DNA of 64,000 bases. It comes from Hygrocybe punicea. Taxonomy: Eukaryota > Basidiomycota > Agaricomycetes > Agaricales > Hygrophoraceae. The position numbers were made by a program, and so were the translations under genes. Within the stretch, counting starts at the first letter, position 1; each line of letters opens with the position of its first letter. The stretch covers positions 682,001 to 746,000 of the forward strand of contig OY744465.1 in the NCBI GenBank assembly GCA_963556145.1. The letters run 5' to 3'. Under the pieces are notes generated by a model. That model had not been told where the DNA came from. It saw only the letters and a program-made list of their open reading frames with translations, and made no database searches. Of the stretch, positions 10,701 through 20,798 are shown piece after piece.

Positions 10701-12026
10701 TAGTGTTGCCATAGTTCGGTTCTGAACATAGCCAAACCCGGTTCAAACCCTGAACTGAACCCTAGGTTCAGTCTAAGTTCAACCAAGTGCTGAACCGGAC
10801 TGCAGGTTCAGTTCCGGGTTTCGAGGCCTGCTGGATTTCCTGAACGGCTCCAAACCGCGTCCAAACCATGAACGCGGATATTTTTAAGGTATTTATTTCA
10901 TTTGTTTTTCAGATTTCTTTACTTACTTTTTCATGTTAAATGGTATCATGTGACCATTACAGGTTTCTTCACCAACACCGCAACAATGCAAGGCCAATGA
11001 ATACAGGTAAGTCTCGGCAATTATCTTAACTTTACTAATATTATTTGTCACAGGAAACTCAACCGCGACCACATCGTGAGCACACCACCGGCACAACATG
11101 GATCCCAACCCCAACCCCAACTAGTGTTGCCTCGACTCGGCTGGTCAGGAAAAGCTGATCCTGGTTCTGATTTTGTGGTGCACAACCAGCTTTCTCACAG
11201 GCTGATATTTTGTAGCTACGGTTTATAGCTACAAAATATCAGCCTGTGGGAAAGCTGGTTGTGCACCACAAAATCAGAACCAGGATCAGCTTTTTTTGAC
11301 CAGCTGAGTTGAGGCAACACTAACCCCAATGGATGCAGGACAGCCGCAACACCACCACCACCAGCGGTGGCAACAGCAACAGCAACATCAACAACAACAA
11401 GGCAACAACAACAATGGCAATGGCCAGCAGCAGCGCCAGCATCAGCAGCAATGCCGGCAGCACCAGCCATGGCAGCAACACGACCCACAGGACAGCCGCA
11501 ACATCACCACCACCACCACCAGCGGCGGCAACAGCAATGGCAACGGCCAGCAGCAGCAGCAGATGCTGCATCAAGCCATCCAACGCCAAGGAACCTCGTG
11601 AACACAAGCTGATGCGTCAACTGATGTGTGGACATCGTTCACGAGGTATTCAGCACCAAGAAGGATAAGGGGAGCCATTTCCACGGCAGCTCATCCAATG
11701 CCAGCAGCAGCAGCAACAGTGACAGTGGCAATGGCAACGGCAGCAGCAGCAGCACCAGACAGCTCCCCCGCAGCCAAACTACCTTGCGAAGTGCAGCGCT
11801 GTATCAATTGATATGTGCCTGCCATTCACGAGGAGAACAGAGCTCATGGGGTGAGCCCACCTCGGTCAGGGGTTCAGACCGTGTCTGAACCCAGACCAAA
11901 TGCGGAGAGATGGTTCGATGCCATCTGGGTCCAGGTTTGGCCCTGCACCAAACCAGACCCGAAGTTCAGTTCACGATTCTGCCAAAAAGGGTCAGAACCG
12001 GACTGAACTGAACTTCGGCAACACTA
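10701..12026. mobile_element. Non-autonomous hAT-type element (hAT-2)
   Basis: The 1326-bp element starts TAGTGTTGCC and ends GGCAACACTA, with a perfect 8-bp target duplication CATTCCAG (10693-10700 and 12027-12034). Subterminal regions on both sides are rich in gttcagttc/gaactgaac-type motifs in opposite orientation, as expected for transposase-binding arrays. There is no transposase ORF. The centre consists of CAA/CAG/GGC-type low-complexity sequence (11340-11760) that produces spurious Gln- and Ala-rich ORFs on both strands, and a smaller hAT element is inserted at 11122-11322. Confidence 0.88.
11122..11322. mobile_element. 201-bp hairpin hAT element (MITE)
   Basis: The whole element is one imperfect hairpin: arms of about 97 bases around a ~7-base loop (cggttta). 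It begins TAGTGTTGCCTC and ends GAGGCAACACTA. Flanking 8-mers ACCCCAAC and ACCCCAAT agree at 7 of 8 positions, consistent with a hAT target duplication. It shares the outer ten bases TAGTGTTGCC with the surrounding hAT-2 but no other obvious sequence, so it is probably mobilised by the same or a related transposase. It is nested inside hAT-2 and therefore younger. Confidence 0.85.
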
Positions 12027-12034
12027 CATTCCAG

Positions 12035-12469
12035 GATGGCGACACATCAACTATGGCGTCGCATCAACAATGACAACGACAGCAACACGGCAACACCGGT
12101 GTGGTGAACGCGGCCTGGGTAGGCGCGGATTCGGGGTGTGCGAGATCGTTGTCACTGGGGTCAAAACCCAAAACTCAACTTGTTTGTATGTATGTACACA
12201 AAACACTATATAGGTACTGTATAGTATCTATAAAAGGGAGTGTATGAAGGAAATGGAATATAAAGAAGAGAGGGGAATGCAGAAGGAAGGGGGATGAAGG
12301 AAAATAGAAGAATATGTGCTCACAGAGATACCAGTCTCTACATCCACAGGGGACTCTAATAATGACTGCCCTCAGTCATAAACACAATGATAATAAAGAA
12401 ATAAAAAAATAAAAAAAAAGGGAGGGAATGAAAGTGGGTGGGGAATATACTCAAAGATAAAATAAAAAC
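12035..12469. other. Intergenic, promoter-like A/T-rich patch, no gene
   Basis: Contains ACTATATAGG and CTATAAAAGGG at 12207-12239, a purine-rich stretch to 12430 and A-rich runs. No coding potential. The TATA-like motifs could be remnants of an LTR or promoter, but I found no matching second LTR. Confidence 0.35.
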
Positions 12470-13404
12470 TCAAACCACAAGCTGCCTCCTTTCCAGACTC
12501 TCAATCCTTTCTGACATCTCTGCTAATCTCTGCTCGAAAATCTTGAGGGCCTTGAGGGTGATTATGACAAGCTTGATGGCGAGTGAGGTTGCTGGAGGGA
12601 GATCATCGGCGACAATGGGCTGGGTAGAGTCAGGCTCGGGTGCTGAGGGGGAAGTGATTCTGAAAAGTCCATTGAGGACACGTGGGAAGGGGTTGTCGAG
12701 GGGTATTGGGGTCAAAGGTGGTGTGGGTGAGGGTGAAGCAAGAGGGAAGGGGAGGTCGTCAAACGCAGAGGGTTGGTGTACTAAACTCATAGAATAAATC
12801 GGTAGGGGAGCTACAATAAGGGGAGATGGTGGCGGGGACGTAGGCAAAGGTGCAGGGACTGAGATGTGGGCGTAGGATGATGGAGACGGGGGTACGAGGT
12901 CAAGGAACGGGTGTTGGCGGCCAATGAGCGTGGGTGCATGGATATCTAGAAGCGGGGTCTGGGGATCTTTGTGCGCGGTTGGAACGACGACGGGGACATT
13001 GACGGGAGTGACAGGACTTGGGCGTGGGTATAGGGATTCGGTTGCAGGTGCATCGGGTCGGGGAACGGGTTTGGGCGGCCGGTGGGCGTGGGTTTGTGGT
13101 TGTGGATAGTCGGGGGCTTCGTTTGAGCTCGCGGATGGACTTGGGGGGCATCGTGGGGTTGGTCGAGGGCGTAGGTGGTCAAATGGGGGTGGACGAGGAC
13201 GGGGATGGCTTGGGATTGGGGGTCGAGAGTGGGGGTCGAGGTGGGGTGACGTGGCAGCTCGCGTGGGACAAAGAGGGACGGGGACGGACTCATTTCGTAC
13301 CGGGAGGGGCGATTCAGAGGTGCGGGGGCGTGAACGAGAGTGTGGGGACCGGCATACGCGGTAGTCGTTGGCCTCGGATGGGGGAACGCGGAGGCTAGCT
13401 GTTG

Positions 13405-13890
13405 GGTGACGTGGCAAGCGCGTGGGACCTCGTTAACGGCAGGGGCGGCTCGTGGGGGCTTGCGAAGGACGGTGTGGGGACTTGGGGGGTTGTACGAGGC
13501 GGCGGGTCGTCCAACAAACGAGTGAGCGGCCGGGGATGTCGAGTAGGCGGGTGCATGGGGCGGATTGACGTTGCACGGCATTGGGGACTCGATAACGGTG
13601 GGGACGGCTTGTACGAACTCGCGAGGGACGCCGTGAGGTGCTGGGAGCTATACGAGGCGGCGGGATGTCCAATAAAGGGGGGCGAGGCCGGTGACGTCGA
13701 ATATGCGTGTGCATATGGCGGAGTGACGTGGCACGCGAGTGAGGTCTCGATAACGGCAGAGGCGGCTCGTGAGGGCTTGCGAAGGACGGTGGGGAGCTCT
13801 GGTACACGGTACGACGCGTCGGGTGATCCAACAGAAGTGGTATAGGCCGGGGACGTCGAATACGCGGGGTCGCGAGGCTGGGTGACCTGG
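13405..13890. repeat. Diverged ~160-bp tandem repeats
   Basis: At least three successive units start near 13405, 13565 and 13727, with weaker units on both sides. Each contains gtgacgtggca(a/c)gcg, then ataacgg(c/t)ggggcgg, cttgcgaaggacgg, tacgaggcggcggg and ggccgg(g/t)gacgtcga in the same order. They encode the ~53-residue repeats of the minus-strand Pro/Ser-rich ORF. Confidence 0.65.
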
Positions 13891-14912
13891 AACGCGGCCG
13901 GATCGCTGTAAACGCGCGGGACCGAATCGTTTGGGACGTTTGAGGCGCTCGGGGGGCTGTACGAACGCGTAGGGGACGGTCTGCGGGGTGGTACGAAGCC
14001 GGGGACGCGGGAGACGCGGGGTCGCGTTCTGATGTTGTAGGGCCTGGGACTCGACGGACTGGGTCCACAACGGCGAGGGTGACGTGTGCCGCGGTGCTGG
14101 GTTGCGAAACGAGGTGCCGGGTGGTCTAACGAAGGTGGGAGGGGCCGTGGGTGTCGACTTGCCGGAGGCACGAGGCGGGTTGGCACAACCAGCGGCCGCG
14201 TCATCCAAACGGCGCGGGAACGGCTCGTTAGGGGCACTGAAGGCGAACGGGGGGTGTACGAAGGCGTAGGGGGTGGTACCTGCCAAGGAGAGAGGCTGGG
14301 TGACGCGGGTACGCGCACTTGGCGTGGCGGGTCCTGGAATTTGACGGGGTTGGTCCACCACGGCGACGACGACGTGCGTAAGGGTGCTGGTGCATGTACG
14401 GACGCGTAAGAGGCGGTTCGCAGGCGGTAAACGCGAGGTGACGCGTCTGGCGGGTTGGATACGCATGTTCGCGGTTGGTGACGTGGCACGCGGCCGGGTT
14501 GTCCTAACTGGCGCTGGTTTTGCTCGTTTGGGTCGTTGACGGTGAAGGGAGGGCCTTGGGACGTGGTACGAGGTTGCCGGATGTCAAATGGGAGAGCTGC
14601 GGGTTGGCGTTGGCGTTGTGTGGGCGCTGCGCGTTGGTGATGGCCCGAGACGGTGGTAAGCGGCCGCGTGGGCTCTTTCTGGTATGTCGAAGGGGCTTGC
14701 GTGGTTCCGGTGGGTCGAGAGGCGGCGTGAGTGGGTGTCCGGGCGTTGGATGTTGGCAGCGGCGCGGGTTTGAGGCAAGCTTGCCGGATTTGGTACTGTT
14801 TTCCCGCGCGGGAACCTCTAGGACGGCGAACCGGTACGTACTTTTGTCCACATATACAAAGCCCTTCCTTTTCCTGCCCTTTCTCAGCTAATCCGACGCT
14901 TTGTTCTTCAAG

Positions 14913-15012
14913 NNNNNNNNNNNNNNNNNNNNNNNNNNNNNNNNNNNNNNNNNNNNNNNNNNNNNNNNNNNNNNNNNNNNNNNNNNNNNNNNNNNNNNNN
15001 NNNNNNNNNNNN
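14913..15012. other. Assembly gap (100 N)
   Basis: Exactly 100 unknown bases, probably a placeholder of arbitrary length. It lies between the proline-rich repeat array and the outer edge of a large inverted repeat, both difficult to assemble. Confidence 0.99.
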
Positions 15013-15029
15013 AGTGTTGATGCCGCCGG

Positions 15030-15670
15030 TTGTGGTGGCGATATCTCAACAACGACAATGCCGGTGACAACGCCATCGCCACGGGGAACCCTCCATATCG
15101 CCTTCATTGTCTTTGTCGCTGTGCGCCCAGTGCGCCGCCGTTAGTTCCTATGTTCAAGGCCAATTGTTGAAAAAGTCGGGCGCACTCCTGCGCGGCTTTG
15201 AGGACGTCCGGGGGGGCGTACTCACGCGAATCGTCGCCATTGTCGTCGTAGTCCTCGTTCCTGTTGTTGTTGAGGCGGTGGGGAATGTGAGTGTGGCGGG
15301 AGCCAAGTTGGGAGGCAAGTGGGTGGTGGTAAAAGGCAAGTGAACAGTCACATGCCTTTTAGGCTTTTACCACCACTATCCCCCATACCGCTGCGCTCCC
15401 ACTCCCCACCGCCTCAACAACAACAGAAACAAGGACGACAAGGACGACAAGGACGATGGCGACAATTTGCGCCAAGTATGCCCCCCCGGACGTCCTCAAA
15501 GCCACGCAGGAGCGCGCCCGACTTTTTCAACCAACGGCCTCGAACGTCGAAACTAACACAGGCGGACCGGGCGCACAGCGACGAAGATAACGAGGGCGAT
15601 GTGGAGAGCCGCCCACGACAAAGGCATCGTCAATGTCGTCGTCGTCATCGAGGTATCGGAACCGCCATCG
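15030..15670. repeat. Large imperfect inverted repeat (~320-bp arms)
   Basis: The left arm (about 15030-15348) is mirrored by the right arm (about 15350-15670). Shared blocks include gttgaaaaagtcgggcgc, gctttgaggacgtccgg, tgttgttgttgaggcggtgg and ttcgtcgctgtgcgccc read against the reverse complement of the right arm. The centre forms a short stem GTGGTGGTAAAAG/CTTTTACCACCAC around ~15349. The arms have diverged by substitutions and small indels. Each arm encodes part of the same protein-like sequence in opposite directions. No target duplication was found because the left edge is in or near the gap. 15671-16200 adds only a C/T-rich stretch without a gene. Confidence 0.75.
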
Positions 15671-16230
15671 CCTCTGCGACCATCCTTGCGCAACTCGACG
15701 GCAGGACCAATCTGGATGACGAAACCCACGATGGGGACCTTGGGGACGTCGCAGATGACGTTCCCATCGTCTCTATTAGCGATAGAATGTGGAGAGGGCC
15801 GTGGGGGGCCCCAAGGGCGAAGGTGAGTACCCACCCGCCCCCTGCTTTTTCCCCACATACTTACCCCTTCCCACCGCTCGTTCGGGGCCGCTAACCTTCC
15901 CCCATCCATCCCCTCTCTTTTTCCACCATCCACCACCCTCTCCCGCCCCTTCTCTGCCACCTGTGGTCATGTCCCCTTCCCCACCTCCCAGCATCTTTCC
16001 CTCCCCTCGCTCACCCTCCAGGGTCCTTCCCTATCAACAGTAGACCACATGCAATGCCTCTGTGAAGGTAGGCACCCACCCATTTGGCAGTGGCACCCTA
16101 TGTGTCCCCCTACATTTTTGTTTTTATTTTGCCTTTTCTCCACATATTTTCATGTATATTATGCTATATACAGTATGTAGAACAATCAATATGTGATATA
16201 TAAAAGAAACAGCTTGAAAGGACGGCGGGA

Positions 16231-16390
16231 TAGTGAGGAAGTCGAGCTCACTGTCACCAACAGTGAGGAAGTCGAGCTCACTGTCACCAACAGTGAGGAA
16301 GTCGAGCTCACTGTCACCAACAGTGAGGAAGTCGAGCTCACTGTCACCAACAGTGAGGAAGTCGAGCTCACTGTCACCAACAGTGAGCTC
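16231..16390 (+). repeat. Five perfect 30-bp tandem repeats
   Basis: The 30-bp unit (c/t)agtgaggaagtcgagctc followed by actgtcaccaa is repeated five times without a change except the first base, then breaks off as cagtgagctcgag. Each unit contains an internal inverted repeat agtgag...ctcact. In frame it reads SEEVELTVTN x5 within a 108-codon plus-strand ORF (16193-16519), which is probably not a gene. Complete identity implies recent expansion. Confidence 0.9.
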
Positions 16391-16519
16391 GAGGCTTCCC
16401 TGACAGCAGCCGGAACAGCGGCGGAAAGATCCGAAATGATGCCGCCACCTGTTCCTGATGCCAGATGTTATCCCGATCCCCTCCTTAGGTTATTATATTT
16501 ATTATATTTATCATCTTAG

Positions 16520-16815
16520 CTACGAAGTCGCTGGTATCACTGGAGATCCCACCGGTGTAAGGAAAACAGCAGATTTTAGCCTAACGATGCTAAACCCCAC
16601 GTGTCATCACTTAGCATTATAAGGCTATTACTGTGGGAAGATCAGGTGAGGAAACTGACCACAGTTCAAACACTTTACATAATTATTTACATCTATTTGT
16701 CTTTGACAGAGAATTATGGGGGGGATATGACCTTGCAAGCAAGGTGATACGAAGATGTATTTTAAAAGTCAATCAGGGCCTGGCAACTGGAGGGAAAAGA
16801 AGAACATTAGATTCA
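16520..16815. other. Intergenic; right copy of ~63-bp repeat
   Basis: 16673-16735 is the partner of 244-306 (ctttgacag, then AGAATTATGGGGGG, then ATATGACCTTG). Otherwise no gene. It lies directly downstream of the stop codon of the NLR gene and marks the right boundary of the transposon nest. Confidence 0.5.
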
Positions 16816-19800
16816 TTACTGGAGTTGCCTTGCCTCCTCCATGGCTGTCTGGGCATCTACTTGGCGACCCAGATCAGATAAACGAAGAGAGAGGCTGTTC
16901 AGGGACACAGCAAGACGTGAATTGAAAGCAGCAGGATGATCGGCTGCAAGCGGCCGGCGCAGCTGAACCGCATCCTCAATTGCTTTCACGGCTTCTTCTC
17001 GGCGACCCAGATTGGATAAACAGTCGGAGAGATTGTTCAGGGACATGGCGAGATCTGGAATGAAAGTCGCAGGACGGTCAGCAGCAAGCTGCCGGTACAG
17101 CTCAACTCCCTCCTCAATTGCATTCAAGGCATCTTCTCGGCAACCCAGATCGGATAAGCAACCGGAGAGATTGTTCAGGGACCCGGCGAGATCTGGAATG
17201 AAAGCGGCAGGACAGTCGGCAGCAAGCTGCCGGAGTAGCTCAACTGCCTCCTGAATTGCTTTCATGGCATCGTCTCGGCGACCCAGATTGGATAAGCAGC
17301 CGGACAGATTGTTCAGGGACGCAGCGAGATATGGAATGAAAATGGCAGGACGGTCAGCAGCAAGCTGCCGGCGTAGCTCAACTGCCTCCTCGATTGCTTT
17401 CAGCGCATCTTCGCGGCGACCCAGATTGGATAATCTAAGAGAGAGGTTGTTCAGGGACATGGCGACATCTGGAATGAAAATGGCTGGACGGTCAGCAGCA
17501 AGCTGCCGGCGTAGCTCGACTGCCTCCTCGATTGCTTTCAAGGCATCTTCTCGGCGACCCAGATCGGACAAGCGGTTGGAGAAATTGTTCAGGGACCTGG
17601 CAAGATTTGGAATGAAAGTGGCAGGGTGGTCAGCAGCAAGCTGCCGGCGTAGCTCAACTGCCTCCTCGATTGCTTTCATTGCGTCTTCTCGGCGACCCAG
17701 ATTAGATAAGTGGTTGGAGAGATTGTTCAGGGACCCAGCGAGATCTGGAATGAAAATGGCAGGACAGTCAGCAGCAAGCTGCCGGTACAGCTCAACTGCC
17801 TCCTGAATTGCTTTCGTGGCATCTTCTCGGCGACCCAGATTGGATAAGCGGTTGGAGAGGTTGTTCAGGGACATGGCGACATCTGGAATGAACGTGGCTG
17901 GACGGTCAGCAGCAAGCTGCCGGCGTAGCTCGACTGCCTCCTCGATTGCTTTCAAGGCATCTTCTCGGTGACCCAGATCGGACAAGCAGCTGGAGAGGTT
18001 GTTCAGGGATGAGGCGAGATCTGGAATGAAAGTAGCAGGACGGTCGGCAGCAAGCTGCCGGCGTAGCTCAACCGCCTTCTCAATTGCTTTCAAGGCATCG
18101 TCTCGGCGACCCAGATCGGATAAGCGGTTGGAGAGATTGTTCAGGGACATGGCGAGATCTGGAATGAAAGTGGCCGGATGGTCAGCAGCAAGCTGCCGGT
18201 ACAGCTCGACTGCCTCCTCGATCGCTCCCATGGCATCTTCTCGGCGACCCATGTAGTGAAATCGTGTGGAGAGCTCAAGCAACGCTGCAGCCTGTGTTTT
18301 GCCGGAAACTGCAGTTACAAGTGTCGGATACGTTTTCTGTCCGGGATCGCCACATTAGTGGATACCAAGGGAATTCAATCCAAATTTCTAACCTGAAGCC
18401 AGACTCGTACATTGACCAAATCTTGAAATTCAAACGTGGAATATAAAACCTCCATCCAGATCAGCAGCCGTCTCACAAGGAATGTGCTCACTGCATCGAG
18501 AAACATTTCCGACAATGGCTCTTCGATGTCGATAATGTGCTCCGTCCAGAATCTGCACGCATACCACAGCACTTCCGAAATACTTGATTGATCGATTTTA
18601 GGGATGCCTTCGACCTGCGTTTGTCCCGTTAAATAGCCCGTACCAGGTAAGTCCGCATTCAACTGTTCATTCAAGATATCAATACACAAGAATGCCAGCC
18701 TCCGACTATGCTCCTTTTCGTTGACATAAATCCGTTCATGAGCTCGGGAGGTTTGAGTCCGACACGTTAGGAAGTCTCGGAAGGAGAGATGTAGGAATTG
18801 TATAGGTCGACATGGATCGTCCAAGCCAGTGAGTACCGAGCTGAGTTGCCGCAGTATTTCATCGACTTTTAGCGTCGGATTAGCCCGATGAAGGCACCGG
18901 AGAGCAGACATGGACAGCGGTGTCTTGACTGCGACGATAGCCCCGATGAGCAACTCGTACCCCTCTACAAAATCCTCGTCTGTCCAGTCGCAGGTATTGA
19001 GAATGTCGGCATACAAGTTGTCCATCTTGGCTTCTGCATGAAGGACTGACGGATCGCTCTCGTACAAGAGTTTCCTGAGCTTCTTCTCTGGATCAATAGT
19101 GGCGGCCAAGTAATTGCTGACTGTAGACGCCCAAATGAACAAGCCCTCTGCCTTCACCGTAAAGTCACTCATTAATCGCACACCAGGCCAATCCGCACCC
19201 AAACGCTTCCGTGCTGCAATACATCGCAGCATCTCCTGAATATACATAGCCATATCCTTCTGATTGCTATCGCCGTGAATGTTGATTGATCTGCGGTGAA
19301 CGTGATTCGCAGTGGACAAATCCGTGCAAATGTCGTCCTTCGGGCGTGAGGTTAGGAATATGCGGAACGTCCCGGGAAGGTCAGGAACCTTGTTGCAAAG
19401 GATTTTGAGAGTTTCTACATCGTAGCCTTCATCCAGCGCATCGATGACTAGAACGATAGGCCTGTGAATACGATGCCTGTGAACCTTGAAAGGATTGAGG
19501 AGAAGCTCGTCAAATTGACGAGATTGTGGCGCAGATGCAAGGCTGCGATCGTTTTCGAGAATGGCGCTGATATGTTCCGCCAGATCCTTGCTAAGTCCAG
19601 CGAGGTCGCGTACGATGGTGCTGAAGAACTTTTGAGGCCGGTTTCTATCCGGGATGTCTCGGTCGAAGAAGAAAGACGAGGCAAGAATTCCGGCCTTGTG
19701 GCAGTCGCGAGCGACGGTGTGCGCAATCGCACTCTTTCCTGCGCCGGCCACATCAGACAAGAAAAATATTTCCGCCGACTTGGTACTATCAGCTTCGTTG

Positions 19801-20255
19801 ATCCACTTCCATATATCATTGAGGAGGGCTGTGCGTGTGCCAGGCAAGCACACGAGACTCGGGTTCCAGGAAGCGCCTTCGGCGTATGGAAGGGTGCCCA
19901 GGGAATTGTTAGATACTACTTTCAACACATTTGACAATGAGTTTCGAATTGCGTGAATGAAAGTTGCTTGTCCCGCAACTTGACGTACAATGATAATTGT
20001 GCTGATCGCCTCCAACGACGTTGAACGTTGAACCTGGAGCACTGATATGATGTGCGCTCAATGTGAGAGTGGGAGGTGGACGTAGGTCAACTGGATTTGG
20101 GCTTATATCTGCAATCTGGAAGAAGAATCGTCGTTGTCGTTGTCGTCCAGAATGCTTGCACAAAAAGAACTCACCAGGCTCGCAACACCCCCCGGAAGCC
20201 TTTCTGCTCTGCCTTTACCACGGCCGTCAATGACTTTCTTTAACCATTTCAGCAT
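16816..20255 (-). CDS. NLR-type protein: NACHT NTPase with ten TPR-like repeats
   Basis: Four exons, 20255-20175, 20115-19989, 19918-18393 and 18336-16816, joined by 56-70 nt GT-AG introns with exact phases, give about 1084 residues. The N-terminus MLKWLKKVIDGRGKG and the motif GSTFNVVGGDQHNYH are typical of mushroom NLRs. A CLPGTR motif precedes a NACHT domain with P-loop DVAGAGKS (~residues 125-132) and Walker B PIVLVIDALDE (~223-233). From ~620 to the end are ten 46-residue units (AVELRRQLAADRPATFIPDL...SLNNLS..LSDLGRREDALKAIEE), kinesin-light-chain-like TPRs. Such proteins are thought to act as cytoplasmic sensors in heterokaryon or xenorecognition. The units are very similar at DNA level, suggesting concerted evolution. 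The reading frame is fully open, so the gene is probably functional. No N-terminal effector domain was recognised. Confidence 0.88.
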
Positions 20256-20751
20256 CGTTGGCAAGAAACTCCCAAGCTGGTTGGCTGTGCAGTCCTGGCG
20301 CTTATATCTCGCTGCGGCGGCTTCCGAGTCGAGACTTTATCGAAGCTTTATCCCAATTTCTGCTGATTGGCAAAAGCCGGTCACCGAACTCCATTCTGAT
20401 GAGAACAATCCGCGTTTGTAGTACGAGGGGATACAGCAACATTCCTAGAGTGGACATATTCGATGGCTGCAATGATGGGCGATGAATTGCGAGAATATCG
20501 GTACAGGGACGACTCGGAGGCGAATTATTCTGGTGAATCATTTGAATATTGGATGGCTGTGGTTTCTTATAGCGGTGCCACTGTCACAAGCCTTACCAGG
20601 TAGTACAACATCAAGTTGACGGCCTGTCAGCCCGACATTGTTATTATAGGCCAGTTCAGACCGTTTTACGAAAGATGGCTATGCTTGACATTCTCCACTC
20701 CACCATCTCAGCTAGTCGGTTATGCCGCATGGCCCGCATGGCCCCATGGCC

Positions 20752-20760
20752 CCATATAAA
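20752..20760 (+). promoter_or_regulatory. TATA box of the cupin gene
   Basis: CATATAAAG lies about 40 bases before the ATG of the cupin gene, so the 5' UTR must be very short. Just upstream are repeated atggcc(c/g)-type motifs. The remainder of 20256-20751, between the divergent NLR and cupin genes, shows nothing else I can name. Confidence 0.6.
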
Positions 20761-20798
20761 GACCCTACACCATCAACAAACCTCACAGCGCCTTCAGC

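Larger units (their letters stand above)
12470..15107 (-). pseudogene. Proline/serine-rich repetitive ORF remnant, spanning gap
   Basis: Overlapping minus-strand frames, each several hundred codons, encode Pro/Ser/Ala/Arg-rich sequence. Recurring phrases such as AYSTSPA, GxPxASY and VLRKPxRAA switch between frames, indicating frameshifts. The probable C-terminus (12470-12590) is a heptad-like coiled coil, KIFEQRLAEMSERIESLERR. The upstream end runs into a 100-N gap. The composition resembles the proline-rich ORF of the LTR element at 5055-7124, so it may be a related non-autonomous retroelement, but I found no LTRs. Alternative long frames on the plus strand are shadows of the same G/C-rich repeats. 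Confidence 0.35.

Noticed and set aside
11329..11668. Gln/Asn/Ala-rich ORFs on both strands
   Set aside because: They arise from CAA/CAG/GGC simple repeats inside hAT-2; all three frames are open and there is no protein pattern.
12924..14891. Long plus-strand Gly/Val/Arg-rich ORFs
   Set aside because: They are complementary shadows of the G/C-rich Pro/Ser repeat ORF on the minus strand.
16231..16390. CRISPR-like array
   Set aside because: Units are contiguous without spacers, and the organism is a eukaryote.
16193..16519. 108-codon ORF with SEEVELTVTN repeats as a gene
   Set aside because: The frame is open mainly because of the 30-bp tandem array; flanks show no coding character and no splice support.
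17012..18256. Plus-strand ORFs with repeated SAASCRxSSTAS phrases
   Set aside because: They are antisense readings of the TPR repeats of the NLR gene, which has exact splice phases and known motifs on the minus strand.
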